A stretch of 64,000 nucleotides of DNA from an uncultured Aquimarina sp. (GCA_947498815.1 CANMLU010000012.1:1-64000); one strand, 5' to 3'. Numbered from the stretch's first letter, positions 36,481-46,050 are shown. Program-made: numbers and translations. Notes: a model not told the origin generated them from the letters alone.

Positions 36481-37410
36481 CTAGCTAAACTTTTGCCTTT
36501 CAACCAAATATGTAGTCAGAATTTTATCAAAATCTTTTGTAGTATCTGCCTCGACATATTTGATGCCGTATTGAGTACATTTCATTTTTAAATCATAAAA
36601 ATACGAAGAAACTGCTTTTTGGTAGTTGTCTTTAATCGTATCTGCATAAAGATTAATGTGCTCACCTGTTTCTACATCAACAAATCGAGTTGGGCGATTA
36701 TTAAACTCAAAATTCAATTCTTTTTCGCTGTCAAAAGTGTGAAAAAGAATTACTTCATGTTTATTGTATTTAAGATGTCTTAATGCTTCAAATAATTTTT
36801 CTGGACTTGAAGTCGCTTGGAGCATATCTGTGAACAAGAAAATTAATGATCGACGATGTATTTTTTCGGCAATTAAGTGTAAAAACTTAAAGGTATCTGT
36901 GTTCTTGTTATCGGATGTACTGCTTATACTTTCGTTAAGCTTGCTAAGTAACATTTGATGATGTCTTTCACTTCCTTTTTCGGGAGCATAATAGTCGTAC
37001 TCATTGCTATAGATACTCAAGCCGATTGCATCGCGCTGCTTTTTTAAAATATTCATTAAACATGCTGTGGCTAATACCGAAAAGCTGATTTTATTCAAAG
37101 ACCCCAAATGATGTTCTTTTACCTGTGGGTAATGCATCGAGGAAGAGTTGTCAATAATAATATGGCATCTTAGATTGGTTTCTTCTTCATACCGCTTTGT
37201 AAACAGTTTATCGGTCTTTGCAAAGAGCTTCCAGTCGATATGTTTTGTACTTTCTCCACTGTTGTACACCTTATGCTCTGCAAATTCTGCAGAAAATCCA
37301 TGAAAAGGACTTTTGTGCATTCCAGAAATAAAACCTTCAACCACTTGCTTGGCTAATAACTCAAGATTAGTGAATCCTCCGGTTTTGTTTATTTCTTTTT
37401 GAATATCCAT
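36481..37410 (-). CDS. DUF58 (vWA-like) protein
   Basis: 309 residues. The DUF58 core is seen in HKSPFHGFSAEFAEHKVYNSGESTKHIDWKLFAKTDKLFTKRYEEETN, followed by a von Willebrand A-like DNSSSM metal site (about 92-97). Such proteins are usually partners of MoxR AAA ATPases, but no MoxR gene lies next to it here. Cytoplasmic by sequence. Transcribed toward the tRNA; trxA lies about 75 bp further on in the upstream direction with its own terminator. Confidence 0.92.
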   Translation of the reverse strand: MDIQKEINKTGGFTNLELLAKQVVEGFISGMHKSPFHGFSAEFAEHKVYNSGESTKHIDWKLFAKTDKLFTKRYEEETNLRCHIIIDNSSSMHYPQVKEHHLGSLNKISFSVLATACLMNILKKQRDAIGLSIYSNEYDYYAPEKGSERHHQMLLSKLNESISSTSDNKNTDTFKFLHLIAEKIHRRSLIFLFTDMLQATSSPEKLFEALRHLKYNKHEVILFHTFDSEKELNFEFNNRPTRFVDVETGEHINLYADTIKDNYQKAVSSYFYDLKMKCTQYGIKYVEADTTKDFDKILTTYLVERQKFS

Positions 37411-37434
37411 ACATACAGATTTCTGTGAAAATAA

Positions 37435-37463
37435 AAAAGGTTTGACAATCTGTCAAACCTTTT
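37435..37463 (-). terminator. Terminator of trxA
   Basis: A 13-bp perfect stem AAAAGGTTTGACA / TGTCAAACCTTTT with an ATC loop, 22 bp after the trxA stop, running into T residues on the minus strand. Confidence 0.9.
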
Positions 37464-37485
37464 ATAGTTTTTTATCTTCAGTTTT

Positions 37486-37803
37486 TTACAAAAGTGAATC
37501 TAAAGCATCTGCATATACATTCTTTGGAGATACTCCAACTTGACGCCCTACTACTTCTCCGTTTTGGAAAACCAAAACAGTAGGAATGTTTCTTACACCA
37601 TATTTTGCCGCAAATTCTTGGTTTGCATCAACATCAACCTTACCAACAACGGCTTTTCCGTCATATTCTGTACTGATTTGTTCAATGATAGGACCAACCA
37701 TTCTACAAGGGCCACACCATGCTGCCCAAAAATCAACTAATACAGGTTTGTCACTTTTTAGTACTACTTCATCAAAGGTAGCATCTGTTATTTCTAGTGC
37801 CAT
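37486..37803 (-). CDS. trxA: Thioredoxin
   Basis: 105 residues with the redox site WAAWCGPCRM (Cys30, Cys33), the cis-proline segment RNIPTV and the C-terminal helix, the standard length for a cytoplasmic thioredoxin. It reduces disulfides of cytoplasmic proteins using thioredoxin reductase. It has its own promoter candidate (37847-37881) and terminator, so it is monocistronic. Confidence 0.97.
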   Translation of the reverse strand: MALEITDATFDEVVLKSDKPVLVDFWAAWCGPCRMVGPIIEQISTEYDGKAVVGKVDVDANQEFAAKYGVRNIPTVLVFQNGEVVGRQVGVSPKNVYADALDSLL

Positions 37804-37846
37804 AGTTATTATTATTTAAAAAATTCTTATTTTATTTTTATAGTCA

Positions 37847-37881
37847 CAAAATTAGTCAATAATTCTGCCAAAGCTTACAAA
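37847..37881 (-). promoter_or_regulatory. trxA promoter candidate
   Basis: Minus strand: TTTG at 37881-37878, a 23-bp gap, then TAATTTTG at 37854-37847. This fits the Bacteroidota consensus TTG-N17-23-TAnnTTTG and lies 44 bp upstream of the ATG. Confidence 0.65.
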
Positions 37882-38040
37882 CGTAATATTTGTTTTTACT
37901 ATAGGGGCATTTGATTTACTGATACTAATCAAAAAATCGCATTATGTGTTGAAATATACTTCAAATTATATAGATATAAAAACAATAATTAAGTTTAAAC
38001 CCTAGTTGTAATAATAGATGTTATTAAATATAATTAACAT

Positions 38041-38048
38041 TATATTTG
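38041..38048 (+). promoter_or_regulatory. -7 element before the 38065 gene
   Basis: TATATTTG matches the Bacteroidota -7 consensus, 16 bp before the ATG, implying a very short leader. No TTG occurs at the ideal upstream spacing. Confidence 0.35.
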
Positions 38049-38064
38049 TAGGAGCAAGTTATAG

Positions 38065-38427
38065 ATGATACAAGAGACCCAACTACCATATTGCGATTTA
38101 GTTTTTAAAGAATCTCATGCGATACTAGTCATGAAAGAGGGTTCTGCTGTTACTATAGAAACGGCAAAAGAGATTACATCCTACCTCGAAGAATATTATC
38201 AAGGAAAGAATTTTATATTCATTACGCACCGAAAATTCCCACATGATATTGATTTAAATGTTTATAAAGGAAGAATTTTGAAAAATATGATCGGTTTCGC
38301 AATTGTTTCGGATAATCCCGATGAAATAAAAAGAGCAATGCAAGAGCAGCCTTTGTGGAATGAAGCGTTTACTTTCTTCAAGGATATAGCCGAAGCCGAA
38401 AACTGGGCAAGAAGCTTTTTTGATTAA
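38065..38427 (+). CDS. Hypothetical protein, possible STAS/SpoIIAA-like fold
   Basis: 120 residues without signal peptide or membrane segment. The alternation of strands and helices (AILVMKEGSAVTIETAKEITSYLEEYYQGKNFIFITHR) suggests a small SpoIIAA-like or STAS-like domain, a common type in flavobacteria. No named family is certain. It is divergent from trxA and converges on the cytochrome gene with a single base between the two stop codons. Confidence 0.75.
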   Translation: MIQETQLPYCDLVFKESHAILVMKEGSAVTIETAKEITSYLEEYYQGKNFIFITHRKFPHDIDLNVYKGRILKNMIGFAIVSDNPDEIKRAMQEQPLWNEAFTFFKDIAEAENWARSFFD

Positions 38428-38428
38428 A

Positions 38429-39661
38429 TCAGTCGGTATCTTGATTATTGTATAATCCAATCAAGTGTGTTCTTACCTTTACAGAGATTTCTTCCCCTTC
38501 AGGGATTTGTATTTTCATGGTTTCGCTATTGACCAATGGCATATGGCATTGCACGCAATTGTTTCCCATTGCTTTAGTTTTATTTGGATCTCCGGTACAT
38601 TTAATAGGGTTAGCGAGTGTAGTATGACACGAGATACATTTTGTATTGAATTGTGCCAGGTTTCCTCTTTCTTTTTTATGAGGGTTGTGACAAGTTGTGC
38701 AATCCAGGATTTCACTTTTTTGAAAACACTTGCTGGCTTTTAACAAACCATATTGATTTCCGTGTACATCAAGATCATCTAAACTATTTTGATCGTAGTC
38801 GGGTATAGAAAAATTATCCAAAGCATCTCCAATGGTAAATCCAAAAGCATTTTTTGAGACCTCTTGTCGCAATCCAGAATGACACAATGCACAAGCATCC
38901 AGCCGTTGTTGTCTGGTAAGGCTGCGGTGTTTGATAATGTGTTTCGAAACTTTATCGGCAGGGTTTTGCTTGTGATATTTTACATGTTTGGATACCTCGC
39001 CATGACAACGTTGGCAATCGATACCATAAACAATATTGGTTTTGTGAAATCTGTTGCCTTGCTTGCTTCCGGATAAGTTTTGAGCATACGTGGTGTGGCA
39101 TTCAAGACAACGTTCTACTACAGGTCTGGCTGGCGCCAGTTGGTTGGGAGCTCCAGGGCTATTGATCCAGCTATTAGTAGGAGAAAAATAAGAAATTTGC
39201 AATTGAAATAACTGATCATTGTTCCACATTAAATAGGACTGACCTTTGGTTCCCGAGCCAACAACAATATCCATTTTGGCAGAGTAAAAAGGAGAGTTTT
39301 GGTTTCCTATCATTGGCTCTTGGTAAAATGTGCTGTCCCGGGCAATCATATTAAATATGACTCTGTCATTAAGGGCGAAAGTGTTTTTTTGATGTTCAAA
39401 ACTTCCTTTAATTGTGTTTGTATTTGTGGGTTGAAATGAATTGAAATGAGCAGTTTTTAAATGGTCTTCAACAATTTCCTGATGACATTCGACACAAACC
39501 TTGGAATCAATAAAATCCATTCCGTTATTGTGATGTGTAGCAATTGGTGTTATGGCAACATAATCATCGGTAGTGTTTTCTTCTGAAGGAAGCAAAAAAT
39601 AGATAAGACAAGTGATACCAATTATTAAAAACGGAATGATATAAAATGCCCTTCTTCGCAT
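38429..39661 (-). CDS. Seven-haem membrane-anchored cytochrome c
   Basis: 410 residues with an N-terminal transmembrane anchor (about 5-24) and seven CxxCH haem c sites: CVECH, CLECH, CQRCH, CALCH, CTTCH, CISCH and CVQCH. The spacing resembles cytochrome c554/multihaem electron-transfer proteins with additional axial His residues. Predicted periplasmic electron carrier or reductase; no quinol oxidase or Nrf-type partner adjoins it. It follows dnaE on the same strand with an 84-bp gap, probably its own unit. Confidence 0.9.
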   Translation of the reverse strand: MRRRAFYIIPFLIIGITCLIYFLLPSEENTTDDYVAITPIATHHNNGMDFIDSKVCVECHQEIVEDHLKTAHFNSFQPTNTNTIKGSFEHQKNTFALNDRVIFNMIARDSTFYQEPMIGNQNSPFYSAKMDIVVGSGTKGQSYLMWNNDQLFQLQISYFSPTNSWINSPGAPNQLAPARPVVERCLECHTTYAQNLSGSKQGNRFHKTNIVYGIDCQRCHGEVSKHVKYHKQNPADKVSKHIIKHRSLTRQQRLDACALCHSGLRQEVSKNAFGFTIGDALDNFSIPDYDQNSLDDLDVHGNQYGLLKASKCFQKSEILDCTTCHNPHKKERGNLAQFNTKCISCHTTLANPIKCTGDPNKTKAMGNNCVQCHMPLVNSETMKIQIPEGEEISVKVRTHLIGLYNNQDTD

Positions 39662-39745
39662 AGATAAATGTAGATAAATCTATGACAAGATAGGAGTAAT
39701 TTACCAGTTTTTGGACTTATGTATATCAAATATAATAGCCAATAG

Positions 39746-42700
39746 TTAATTCAACTTGTAATAGACCGATTCATTTTCTAATGCCGTCAGCAATTCTTGA
39801 GAAATATTCACTTTTTGTTTTCTACTGGGCATATGTAATTTTAGTTTTTCAGCCATTTCGAATATTACAAAATTCAGTGTGTGATTTCCAGAATGTTCTG
39901 TAAGTAATTCTTTTAAGCCGTCGATTCTTGAATCGGAAAGCTCATTGATATCCAACTGGATCGTAAGTTTTTTTGCGTAGCTTTCCATTACATCATGCAA
40001 TAGCTGGAAACTGTTGAACTGTATTCTTGGATCTCCTTTTTTGCCGGTATCCCGGTTTACCCAACCTTCTTTTACAAAAGCTTTTGCATATACAAAAGTA
40101 CTTTTTACCAAAAAAGGACGGTGTTTCAAGTATTCTTCTCCAAAAATCCTGAATTCGTGAGATGTGTTATAGTCTTCAACAGTAAAAGTAGCCCAGCCCT
40201 TACCATTTTTTGAAGTACGGTGTTCTACACCAGTAATAACGCCTCCAAAAGAGAGTTCGCGGTTTACATTGGTTTCGAGATCTGCAAAATTCTGTAATGT
40301 AGCATTACAAAAATACTTCATCTCATATTTGAAATCATCCAACGGATGACCGGAAAGATAAATTCCAACAACTTCTTTTTCGCGAGCCAGTTTTTCCATC
40401 GTTCCCCATTCTTCGCATGGAGGTACAACGGGTTCGGGGATTTGCACATCACTTGCTTCGCCAAATAAGCTTACCTGTGATGAGTTTTCACTTTCTTGAT
40501 ATTTTGAGCCATAACGCACGGCTTTCTCTAAAAAGGTTACTCCATCGCCTTCTTGATGAAAATATTGCCCCCTGTGCGTTTCTGTGAATGAATCAAATCC
40601 ACCAGCCAGGGCCAAACTTTCAAAGGCTTTTTTATTTGCTGCACGCAAATCAATACGTTTGGCAAGATCAAAAATGGATCTATATGGGCCATCCTCTTTT
40701 CTGTTTTCGACAATAGTTGCAACTGCTCCTGTTCCAACACCTTTTACGGCTCCCATACCAAATCGTACTGCTCCATCTTTGTTTACAGAAAACTTGCGGT
40801 AAGATTCGTTTACATCTGGCCCTAAAACATCAAGTTTCATCCGCTTACATTCTTCCATAAAGAAGGTAACTTGTTTGATGTCATTCATGTTGTTGGACAG
40901 TACCGCTGCCATATATTCTGCAGGGTAGTGTGCTTTTAAATATGCAGTTTGGTACGCAATCCAGGCATAACAAGTAGAGTGAGATTTATTAAATGCATAG
41001 GCTGCAAAAGCTTCCCAATCCTTCCAGATTTTTTCTAATTTATCTTCAGCATGTCCTTTTGCAGACGCTTGAGAGATAAATTTAGGTTTCATTTTATCTA
41101 GTACTGCCTTTTGTTTTTTACCCATTGCTTTACGCAATACATCGGCTTCACCTTTGGTAAAGTCAGCTAATTTTTGAGAAAGAAGCATTACTTGCTCTTG
41201 ATACACGGTGATCCCATAAGTTTCCTTTAGATATTCCTCGCATGCTTCAAGGTCATATATAATTTCTTCGGTTCCATGTTTACGATTAATAAAGCTAGGA
41301 ATATATTCTAATGGTCCTGGTCGATATAATGCATTCATTGCAATAAGATCCGCAAAAACTGTAGGTTTTAACTCCTTCATGTATTTTTGCATCCCTGGAG
41401 ATTCATATTGAAATACACCTACTGTTTCTCCTCGTTGGAATAATGCATACGTTTCTTCATCATCCAATGGGAAATTTTCGGGATCCAATTCTACACCGTG
41501 CTTGGCCTTTACTATTTTAACCGTATCCTTGATCAGGGTTAATGTCTTTAGGCCCAGGAAATCCATTTTTAGCAATCCGGCACTTTCAACAACAGAATTA
41601 TCGAACTGTGTGCAATACATATCCGAATCTTTGGCCAAGGCAACGGGGACAAATTTTGTGATATCATCGGGTGTAATAATAACTCCACAGGCATGAATCC
41701 CAGTGTTTCGAACAGAACCTTCAAGTACTCGGGCTTGGTTTAAAGTTTCAGCTTCGAGATCACTACCTTCGGCAATGTTAAGAAGCTCATTTACTTTTTC
41801 CAACTCGTCGCTTCTAAATTTTTTCTTTAAAGTCGCTTCATCAACACCAAAAATTTTACCCAGTTTGGACATATTCGGAATCAACTTGGCAATACGGTCT
41901 GCATCGCCAAGCGGAAGATCCAATACTCGGGCGGTATCTCGTATCGATGATTTTGCAGCCATAGTACCGTAGGTAATGATCTGCGCTACCTGATTTGACC
42001 CATATTTCTCAATTACATAATCCATGACACGACTACGTCCTTCATCATCAAAATCGATATCTATATCGGGCATACTTACACGATCCGGATTTAAGAAACG
42101 CTCAAAAAGGAGATCGTACTTAATAGGATCCAGATTCGTAATCCATAAGCAATAAGCAACAGCAGATCCTGCAGCAGATCCACGTCCCGGTCCAACAGAT
42201 ACATCCATATTACGAGCGGCACGGATAAAATCTTCAACAATCAAGAAATACCCTGGATATCCTGTTTTTTCTATTACTTTTAATTCAAAGTCGAGGCGTT
42301 CATCGATTTCAGGAGTAATCTCTCCATATCGCTTTTTTGCCCCTTCGTATGTAATATGTCTTAAATATTTGTTTTCACCACGTTTTCCTCCATCAATATT
42401 ATCCTCTTCAAATAGAAATTCTTCAGGGATGTCAAAGGCAGGTAAAAGTACATCTCTTGCAAGTACAAAGGGTTCAATTTTATCTACAATTTCCTGTATG
42501 TTTATTATAGCCTCGGGTAAATCTTTGAAGAGGTCTTTCATCTCCTCTTGGGTCTTGAAATAGTATTCCTGATTAGGAAGGCCATATCGGTATCCTCTTC
42601 CACGGCCTATTGGAGTAGCTTGTTTTTCACCATCTTTTACACATAGTAAAATATCATGGGCATTGGCATCTTTCTTTTCGCAGTAATAGGTATTGTTGGT

Positions 42701-44131
42701 AGCAACAGTTTTTATGTTGTGTTTTTTTGAAAACTCAATCAAAACTTGATTTACCCTATTCTCGTCTTCTTGATTATGGCGCATCATCTCAATATAGAGA
42801 TCATCTCCAAATTCTTGATGCCACCATAGCAATGCTTCTTCGGCTTGCTTCTCACCAATATTTAATACTTTACTGGGAACTTCACCATAAAGGTTACCGG
42901 TAAGTATTATAATATCTTCTTTGTATTGTTTTACAATTTCCTTGTCTATTCGGGGAAGGTAGTAAAAGCCATCTACAAAGGCCGTAGAAGACATTTTGGC
43001 CAGATTGTGATATCCATTTTTGTTTTTGGCCAACATTACAATCTGATATCCGTTATCTTTTCTGGATTTGTCCTTGTGATTTTCGCAAACAAAAAATTCA
43101 CAACCAACGATAGGTTTAATTTCTATTCCTTCGGGTTCTTGACCATTTTCAATAGCCTCTGCATTTGCTGCTTTTACACTCTTGTTGTGGTTTGATACTT
43201 CTTGCACAAAATGAAAAGCTCCCATCATATTGGCATGATCTGTCATAGCAACAGCATTCATTTTGTGTTGGGCGGCTACTTTTACTAAGTCAGGGATACT
43301 GGTTGTGGATTGTAATACTGAAAACTGAGTATGGTTATGCAAATGTGTAAAGCTAACTTCATCAAGAGCAGCGATATTATCCTCAATTTGCTGTTGAGAT
43401 AAATCAGAACCATCTTTTTTAGATAAAGCTTCTTGGATTTTTTGGGAAGCTTTTTTTAGATTGATATGCTTTAACCCTATCAGTTGAATGGGCTCAGGGT
43501 TGGTTGTTGTAAAATTCTGGAAGTAATCGGGTTGAACATCAAGTTCTTCTAGAGTAAAGATTTGTTTACGAATCAATTCTAGAAAACATCTGGTGGTAGC
43601 TTCTACATCGGCGGTGGCATTGTGTGCCTCACCAAAAGCAACTCCAAAAAGGTGTTGATGCAGCTCTGTAAGTGTGGGTAATTTAAATTTACCGCCACGA
43701 CCACCAGGGATTTGACAAAGTTCTGCAGTGGTTTCGGTACAGGTGTCTAGAACCGGCAAGTTTTGTAAGTCATTTTCAACTCCGAGACGATAAAACTCTG
43801 CCCCCATAATGTTAACATCAAAGCCAACATTTTGACCAACAACAAACTTTGTTTTAGATAAAGCAATATTAAATTTCTCTAGGACCTCTTGTAATGTGAT
43901 ACCATCCTTTTCGGCTAATTCTGTAGAAATACCATGAATTTTTTCAGCGTCATACGGGATGTTAAAACCATCTGGTTTAACGAGATAGTCTTGATGCTCA
44001 ATGCAGTTTCCCATGGCATCATGCAGTTGCCATGCTATCTGAATACATCTAGGCCAATTATCTGTATCGCTAATAGGTGCATCCCATCGCTTTGGTAACC
44101 CAGTGGTTTCGGTATCAAAAACTAAGTACAT
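39746..44131 (-). CDS. dnaE: DNA polymerase III alpha subunit with fused exonuclease
   Basis: 1461-residue replicative polymerase. N-terminal DnaQ-like 3'-5' exonuclease (about 1-190): FDTETTG with Asp6 and Glu8, GQNVGFD, and HNATADVEAT. PHP domain begins FTHLHNHTQFSVLQ (about 265). Polymerase core carries GRGSAAGS and the catalytic PDIDIDFDD. The tau/beta-binding and OB-fold region (SFGGVITGVEHRTSKNGKGWATFTVEDY) lies near 1230. The exonuclease fusion explains the length beyond about 1160 residues of E. coli DnaE and is a recurring arrangement in Bacteroidota. A -7-like TATTTTTG lies at 44183-44176. Confidence 0.96.
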   Translation of the reverse strand: MYLVFDTETTGLPKRWDAPISDTDNWPRCIQIAWQLHDAMGNCIEHQDYLVKPDGFNIPYDAEKIHGISTELAEKDGITLQEVLEKFNIALSKTKFVVGQNVGFDVNIMGAEFYRLGVENDLQNLPVLDTCTETTAELCQIPGGRGGKFKLPTLTELHQHLFGVAFGEAHNATADVEATTRCFLELIRKQIFTLEELDVQPDYFQNFTTTNPEPIQLIGLKHINLKKASQKIQEALSKKDGSDLSQQQIEDNIAALDEVSFTHLHNHTQFSVLQSTTSIPDLVKVAAQHKMNAVAMTDHANMMGAFHFVQEVSNHNKSVKAANAEAIENGQEPEGIEIKPIVGCEFFVCENHKDKSRKDNGYQIVMLAKNKNGYHNLAKMSSTAFVDGFYYLPRIDKEIVKQYKEDIIILTGNLYGEVPSKVLNIGEKQAEEALLWWHQEFGDDLYIEMMRHNQEDENRVNQVLIEFSKKHNIKTVATNNTYYCEKKDANAHDILLCVKDGEKQATPIGRGRGYRYGLPNQEYYFKTQEEMKDLFKDLPEAIINIQEIVDKIEPFVLARDVLLPAFDIPEEFLFEEDNIDGGKRGENKYLRHITYEGAKKRYGEITPEIDERLDFELKVIEKTGYPGYFLIVEDFIRAARNMDVSVGPGRGSAAGSAVAYCLWITNLDPIKYDLLFERFLNPDRVSMPDIDIDFDDEGRSRVMDYVIEKYGSNQVAQIITYGTMAAKSSIRDTARVLDLPLGDADRIAKLIPNMSKLGKIFGVDEATLKKKFRSDELEKVNELLNIAEGSDLEAETLNQARVLEGSVRNTGIHACGVIITPDDITKFVPVALAKDSDMYCTQFDNSVVESAGLLKMDFLGLKTLTLIKDTVKIVKAKHGVELDPENFPLDDEETYALFQRGETVGVFQYESPGMQKYMKELKPTVFADLIAMNALYRPGPLEYIPSFINRKHGTEEIIYDLEACEEYLKETYGITVYQEQVMLLSQKLADFTKGEADVLRKAMGKKQKAVLDKMKPKFISQASAKGHAEDKLEKIWKDWEAFAAYAFNKSHSTCYAWIAYQTAYLKAHYPAEYMAAVLSNNMNDIKQVTFFMEECKRMKLDVLGPDVNESYRKFSVNKDGAVRFGMGAVKGVGTGAVATIVENRKEDGPYRSIFDLAKRIDLRAANKKAFESLALAGGFDSFTETHRGQYFHQEGDGVTFLEKAVRYGSKYQESENSSQVSLFGEASDVQIPEPVVPPCEEWGTMEKLAREKEVVGIYLSGHPLDDFKYEMKYFCNATLQNFADLETNVNRELSFGGVITGVEHRTSKNGKGWATFTVEDYNTSHEFRIFGEEYLKHRPFLVKSTFVYAKAFVKEGWVNRDTGKKGDPRIQFNSFQLLHDVMESYAKKLTIQLDINELSDSRIDGLKELLTEHSGNHTLNFVIFEMAEKLKLHMPSRKQKVNISQELLTALENESVYYKLN

Positions 44132-44175
44132 AAAAGATGTGTTTCGAGAAAGTTAAGTCCTTACTTATAGAATTT

Positions 44176-44183
44176 CAAAAATA
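44176..44183 (-). promoter_or_regulatory. -7-like element upstream of dnaE
   Basis: Minus strand TATTTTTG, 44 bp before the dnaE ATG. No TTG occurs at the consensus upstream spacing, so this is a partial match. Confidence 0.35.
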
Positions 44184-44271
44184 AGCAAAATGATAGATTC
44201 GATTCTCGAAAAGTTATCCCTAATTATTAACGGAAGCTATCAGTAGGTTTTTTTGTGACGTATAAAAAAAG

Positions 44272-44302
44272 AAAAGCACTCATGTATACAATGAGTGCTT
44301 TT
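44272..44302 (-). terminator. Terminator of the DUF6252 lipoprotein gene
   Basis: AAAAGCACTCAT pairs with ATGAGTGCTTTT around a 7-nt loop, 22 bp after the lipoprotein stop. On the minus strand it is followed by a T-rich run. Confidence 0.88.
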
Positions 44303-44324
44303 CAGCGTCAAGTTGAGTTATGGT

Positions 44325-45167
44325 TTAATAACCAAAATCAAAGATTCCTTGAGATACTATTATGCCGCTTCTTGTTTCGAATTCGAAACTTCCACTGATA
44401 CATTTTGTATCTGCATTATGACTAGTGATTATCAGATTTCCAGATAATGCGGAAGATTTATCTTTTCCTGAGGTATACGTGGCGCTATAATCGCCAGATC
44501 CAGTTAAAGAATAATTTCCTGGGGTAACATTAGCTGGAAATATAATAGAAATCTCTCCAGAATCATTTGTTGCTTTAATTAATATAGATACTTCGTCTAC
44601 TCCATATACTTGTGCAGAGTGATCATCTGTAATCATTTCTGTGCCGTCTATTGATGCAGTAAGAGAGGCATTTAATAAACAAGGATTAACTTGTTCGACT
44701 AATATTTCTTCTTCGATGATTCCATTTTCAAGTGGTAGTCTATAAAACCATCCATTGGTAAAACTCATAGAGTTACCATTGTCATCTTTTAAGTTGTCAA
44801 AATGAAAGTTACCTGAAATCTCGTTGTTATAAATCTCTGTGATAACAACAGTTCCTTCTGTTTTTCCATCTTCCGAAACAAATTTTACTTGCTCCTTTTG
44901 AAAACTTACTGTATTTATTGTCTTTTGTCCTAATTTGTAGGTACCAAGTTCGGGTGATGTAGTTGTGAAACTTATCGATTTTTCACCTTCTTTTCCTGTT
45001 ATTACCAGTGTTCCATCATCATAAATGATAGCCTTTTTTAAGGAAGATCTAAAAAGTTCTCCATCAATTTTTGTCTGCAATGCAGGGTCATTGATTTCGA
45101 TATCGGTTGAACAAGAAGTTAAAATAAGGCAGAAAACTGCCATAAATAGCGTAGTTATTCTGATCAT
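44325..45167 (-). CDS. DUF6252 family lipoprotein
   Basis: 280 residues with a lipoprotein signal (lipobox CLILTSC, Cys19). Two successive beta-rich domains follow: one has the FxTTSPELGTYKLG and GTVVITEIYNNEISGNFHFD pattern of DUF6252, and the second repeats the theme (PANVTPGNYSLTGSGDYSATYT ... CISGSFEFET). Likely tethered to the outer or inner membrane; role unknown. Promoter candidate at 45225-45255 and a palindrome in the leader at 45192-45208. Terminator immediately downstream, so it is a single-gene unit. Confidence 0.88.
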   Translation of the reverse strand: MIRITTLFMAVFCLILTSCSTDIEINDPALQTKIDGELFRSSLKKAIIYDDGTLVITGKEGEKSISFTTTSPELGTYKLGQKTINTVSFQKEQVKFVSEDGKTEGTVVITEIYNNEISGNFHFDNLKDDNGNSMSFTNGWFYRLPLENGIIEEEILVEQVNPCLLNASLTASIDGTEMITDDHSAQVYGVDEVSILIKATNDSGEISIIFPANVTPGNYSLTGSGDYSATYTSGKDKSSALSGNLIITSHNADTKCISGSFEFETRSGIIVSQGIFDFGY

Positions 45168-45191
45168 AGGTTTGGGGCTTTACATTTCGAC

Positions 45192-45208
45192 TTACGGTAA
45201 TACCGTAA
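45192..45208. promoter_or_regulatory. Perfect palindrome in the DUF6252 leader
   Basis: TTACGGTA-A-TACCGTAA lies between the predicted promoter and the start codon of the lipoprotein gene, about 10 bp after the expected transcription start. Operator or leader hairpin. Confidence 0.45.
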
Positions 45209-45224
45209 CTCGGTGTTTACATTA

Positions 45225-45255
45225 CAAACATAAAATGAAAATCCGGATAAAACAA
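45225..45255 (-). promoter_or_regulatory. Promoter of the DUF6252 lipoprotein gene
   Basis: Minus strand: TTG at 45255-45253, a 20-bp gap, then TATGTTTG at 45232-45225. Good match to TTG-N17-23-TAnnTTTG. Confidence 0.65.
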
Positions 45256-45430
45256 TTTTTTTATCGAAAAAATGCATATTTAATCGATGAAATACACAAA
45301 TAAGGTAAATTTTTGACGATAAACGAGTTGGTTGTGTAATTTCGTACTTGAAATTGATACTCTTTTTTGTGCTTTTTTGAGGAAATCCGTAAGAACACGT
45401 TAAAGAGGGGTATAATAAACTTTAACTTTA

Positions 45431-45463
45431 TTGGTCTCAGTTGATTAAAAATAAGTATCTTTG
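45431..45463 (+). promoter_or_regulatory. rpsP operon promoter
   Basis: TTG at 45431-45433, a 22-bp gap and TATCTTTG at 45456-45463, about 45 bp before the rpsP ATG. Clear Bacteroidota housekeeping promoter. Confidence 0.75.
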
Positions 45464-45508
45464 CGCCCTTAATTATAACCAGGGTCGAGAACCCAAAAAT
45501 TAATTTTT

Positions 45509-46036
45509 ATGTCTGTTAAAATAAGATTACAGAGACACGGTAAAAAAGGAAAACCTTTTTACTGGATCGTAGCAGCAGATGCTAGATCAAAAAGAGATGG
45601 TAGATTTCTTGAAAAATTAGGTACTTACAATCCAAATGTAAACCCAGCAAGCATTGATCTAGATATTGATGGTGCAGTAAAGTGGTTACAAAATGGTGCG
45701 CAACCTACCGATACCGCAAAAGCTATTTTATCATATAAAGGAGCTATGCTTAAAAACCACCTTGCAGGAGGTGTAAGAAAAGGAGCGCTTACCGAGGAGC
45801 AAGCTGAGGAAAAATTTCAAGCTTGGGTATCTGAAAAAGAAGGAAATGTAAATGCTAAGAAAGATGCATTGGCAAAAGCTGAAGCTGCTGCCAAAACAAA
45901 AGCTCTTGAAGCAGAAAAAGAAGTGAATGCTAAGCGTGAGGCTGAAGCTGCTGCAGCAAATGCACCAGAAGAAGCTCCAGAAGCCGAAGCTGCAACAGAA
46001 GAAGTAACTGCAGAAGCTAGCAACGAGGAAGAATAG
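45509..46036 (+). CDS. rpsP: 30S ribosomal protein S16 with long C-terminal tail
   Basis: 175 residues. The S16 core (about 1-85) begins MSVKIRLQRHGKKGKPFYWIVAADAR and includes the LGTYNPN segment. It is followed by a roughly 90-residue Ala/Glu/Lys-rich tail ending in a run of acidic residues, which is about twice the length of E. coli S16. Extended tails are common in Bacteroidota. It binds 16S rRNA during small-subunit assembly. First gene of an rpsP-rimM unit. Confidence 0.97.
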   Translation: MSVKIRLQRHGKKGKPFYWIVAADARSKRDGRFLEKLGTYNPNVNPASIDLDIDGAVKWLQNGAQPTDTAKAILSYKGAMLKNHLAGGVRKGALTEEQAEEKFQAWVSEKEGNVNAKKDALAKAEAAAKTKALEAEKEVNAKREAEAAAANAPEEAPEAEAATEEVTAEASNEEE

Positions 46037-46050
46037 TTGCATTATTGACG

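Larger units (their letters stand above)
45168..45508. other. Divergent promoter region, lipoprotein and rpsP
   Basis: 340 bp containing two outward-facing Bacteroidota promoters (45255-45225 minus, 45431-45463 plus) and the leader palindrome at 45192-45208. A stretch at 45261-45430 shows nothing recognisable. Confidence 0.6.
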
